Positions 62,404 to 64,000 of a stretch of DNA of 64,000 nucleotides are shown piece by piece. Position numbers and translations under genes: made by a program. How positions within the stretch are numbered: position 1 is the first letter of the stretch; each line of letters starts with the position of its first letter. Source of the DNA: Terrimonas ferruginea DSM 30193 (lineage in GTDB: Bacteria > Bacteroidota > Bacteroidia > Chitinophagales > Chitinophagaceae); NCBI RefSeq assembly GCF_000425585.1, contig NZ_AUDS01000020.1, positions 62,001 through 126,000 on the forward strand, given 5' to 3'. Below the pieces are notes generated by a model. It was not told the origin of the DNA. It did no database searches and was given only the letters and a program-made list of their open reading frames with translations.

Positions 62404-64000
62404 TTATATCATTTCAACACTTCGTTTGACAAACGCGGTAAGATCGGAGCCGGTGAGCATGCCTTGTGACAGCAGCGCCAGGTCGATTGCCTGTTTGGCC
62501 ATGCGTTGTTGTTCGCTTTCATCTGCGGAAGCAATCTTGCTGATCAGCGGATGGTTGCCATTTACCGTTACGGCATAATTGTCGGGCAATGTACCGTAGA
62601 AATGCATACCGGCACCACCACCCATCTGTGCCATGTCTTTCATGCGACGCATGAACTCATCCATCGTAATGGTAACAGGCAGTTCCTGCGGCGACAGGCT
62701 TTCAACACTTACCTGCATGCCGGGTTTGCTGATCTGTTTTTCAAATGCAGCTTTAACAGCGGTAGATTGTTCCTCTGTGAGGATAAGCGGAATGGTTTCA
62801 TCTTTCTGGATCAACGTATCCACAGTGCCGGAGTCAACACGTTTGATACGTGTCTTTTCCAGTTTGTGTTCCAGATGGCTGATGAAATGATTGTCCAGCG
62901 GAGAATCCATTTTCAACACATCATAACCTCTTGTGGTGGCAGACTGGATATAAGCATCCTGTTTGCCCGGATCGGTTGTATAGAGATAAACCAATTCACC
63001 ATTCTTGTCTGTCTGCAACGGAGTGGTCTTTTCTTTATATTCATCCAAGGTGAAAAAGGCATTGTCTGTATTTGTCAGGAGCAAAAACTCTTTTGCCTTA
63101 TCATAAAACTTTTCATCGGTGATCATGCCGTACTTCACAAACATGCCGATGTCTTCCCATTTCTCTTCGTATATTTTTCTGTCTTTGCGATAGAGTTCTG
63201 AAAGTTTGTCGGCTACTTTTTTGGTGATATAGGTATTGATCTTTTTCACGTTGCTGTCGGCCTGCAGAAAACTCCTGGAAACGTTCAGCGGAATGTCCGG
63301 AGAGTCGATCACGCCGTGGAGCAGCATCAGGAATTCGGGAACGATGTCTTTTACTTCATCGGTAATAAATACCTGGCGGGAAAACAGTTTGATCTTGTTG
63401 GGGCGGAGTTCCATTTCCTTTTTCACTTTGGGGAAATACAAAACGCCGGTGAGGTTGAACGGATAATCCACGTTAAGATGGATCCAGAACAAGGGATCTT
63501 CTGCCATCGGGTACAGCTCGCGATAGAAAGAAAGATAATCTTCTTCCGTCAGGGAAGACGGCGACTTGGTCCAGATGGGTTGGGTATTGTTGATGATGTT
63601 ATCAACTTCTTCCTGTTTGTATTGCGGTTTGCCTTCGGCATCTTCTCCGTCGGGTACGGAAGTGGTGCGGGTACCGAATTTGATCGGCACGGGAAGGAAT
63701 GCGCAGTATTTGCTGAGAATTTCCTGGATGCGGTGTTCTTCCAGGAACTCTTCGGATTCGCTGTTGATGTAAAGAATAATGTCGGTACCGCGTTCGGTGC
63801 GGTTGCCTTCTGTCAATTCAAATTCGGTGCTGCCGTCGCAGATCCAGCGGGCGGGCTGCGCGCCATCCTGGAAAGAAAGCGTTTGAATCTCTACTTTTTC
63901 TGCCACCATGAAAGCGGAGTAAAAGCCGAGACCGAATTTGCCGATCAGTTCGTTGGCATCTTTGGCCTCTTTGAATTTTTCCACGAACTCGGTAGCGCCG
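62404..64000 (-). CDS. htpG: Hsp90-family chaperone HtpG, 5' end outside the window
   Basis: About 532 C-terminal codons of an HtpG chaperone; the gene continues past base 64000, so the start and the first part of the ATP-binding domain are missing. The visible part begins GATEFVEKFKEAKDAN and then IGKFGLGFYSAFMVAEKVEI (the ATP-lid and glycine-rich region), followed by RGTDIILYI, the middle domain (LFSRQVFITDEVKDIVPEFL; IDSPDIPLNVSRSFLQADS) and the C-terminal dimerisation domain, ending RSVEMI. It is an ATP-dependent cytosolic folding chaperone. The gene is unrelated to the galacturonate operon that converges on it. Confidence 0.96.
   Translation of the reverse strand, partial: GATEFVEKFKEAKDANELIGKFGLGFYSAFMVAEKVEIQTLSFQDGAQPARWICDGSTEFELTEGNRTERGTDIILYINSESEEFLEEHRIQEILSKYCAFLPVPIKFGTRTTSVPDGEDAEGKPQYKQEEVDNIINNTQPIWTKSPSSLTEEDYLSFYRELYPMAEDPLFWIHLNVDYPFNLTGVLYFPKVKKEMELRPNKIKLFSRQVFITDEVKDIVPEFLMLLHGVIDSPDIPLNVSRSFLQADSNVKKINTYITKKVADKLSELYRKDRKIYEEKWEDIGMFVKYGMITDEKFYDKAKEFLLLTNTDNAFFTLDEYKEKTTPLQTDKNGELVYLYTTDPGKQDAYIQSATTRGYDVLKMDSPLDNHFISHLEHKLEKTRIKRVDSGTVDTLIQKDETIPLILTEEQSTAVKAAFEKQISKPGMQVSVESLSPQELPVTITMDEFMRRMKDMAQMGGGAGMHFYGTLPDNYAVTVNGNHPLISKIASADESEQQRMAKQAIDLALLSQGMLTGSDLTAFVKRSVEMI

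Noticed and set aside
1-64000. tRNA, rRNA or insertion sequence
   Set aside because: I saw no cloverleaf with the invariant arms, no rRNA segment, and no transposase or paired terminal repeat bounding a gene in the window.

Overview
The window is a piece of a Bacteroidota chromosome, most likely from the family Chitinophagaceae. This rests on two SusC/SusD pairs, a GldH gliding lipoprotein, a type IX secretion sorting domain, an xylA-xylB xylan locus, and promoter-like TAnnTTTG elements. It is dominated by plant cell-wall polysaccharide utilisation. The family assignment is inference from gene content; no rRNA or tRNA gene is visible.

Layout. 1-9919: the gldH 3' end, an OmpR-type sensor/regulator pair, a BatD-like protein, an SDR oxidoreductase, a large propeller-GAF-LytS sensor kinase with its LytTR regulator, and a YjjG-like nucleotidase. 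10105-14728 (minus): a DsbD-like disulfide reductase and a two-gene unit of secreted repeat and beta-helix proteins. 14970-24916: a homogalacturonan locus with a divergent LacI regulator, then SusC, SusD, PL1 pectate lyase, CE8 pectin methylesterase and an esterase. 24940-25988 (minus): an A+T-rich Panacea-type toxin-antitoxin-like pair. 26122-37451 (minus): a seven-gene xylan operon (LacI, GH67, xylB, xylA, GH43, GH115, GH10). 37623-48434 (plus): the divergent arm (GH3, SusC, SusD, GH10 with an inserted carbohydrate-binding module, SSS symporter). 48515-50350: an NTF2-like protein, a 62-residue SHOCT-like protein and a solitary PDDEXK nuclease. 50543-62068: an eight-gene galacturonate operon (GH28, GH105, uxaB, uxaA, uxaC, kdgK, eda, MFS transporter). 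The window ends inside htpG (minus).

How it works together. PL1, CE8, GH28 and GH105 depolymerise pectin. SusCD imports oligomers, and UxaC-UxaB-UxaA-KdgK-Eda convert galacturonate to pyruvate and glyceraldehyde-3-phosphate. The KduI/KduD step needed for unsaturated uronates is not in the window. Surface GH10 xylanases with GH115, GH67, GH43 and GH3 reduce glucuronoarabinoxylan to xylose, which enters through the symporter and XylA-XylB.

The most interesting non-coding signal is a CpG-centred motif (AACGATTGC and close variants). It occurs five times in the first SusC promoter region, five times in the LacI/GH3 divergent region, and once each before the second SusC and GH28. Several copies sit 3-4 nt before an ATG, which suggests a shared LacI-family regulon. 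Other points are an operator-like repeat on the promoter of the Panacea pair, a CG-centred palindrome before kdgK, a perfect 15-bp palindrome near the SHOCT-like gene, and a family of mosaic intergenic repeats culminating in a 94-bp unit repeated three times beside htpG.
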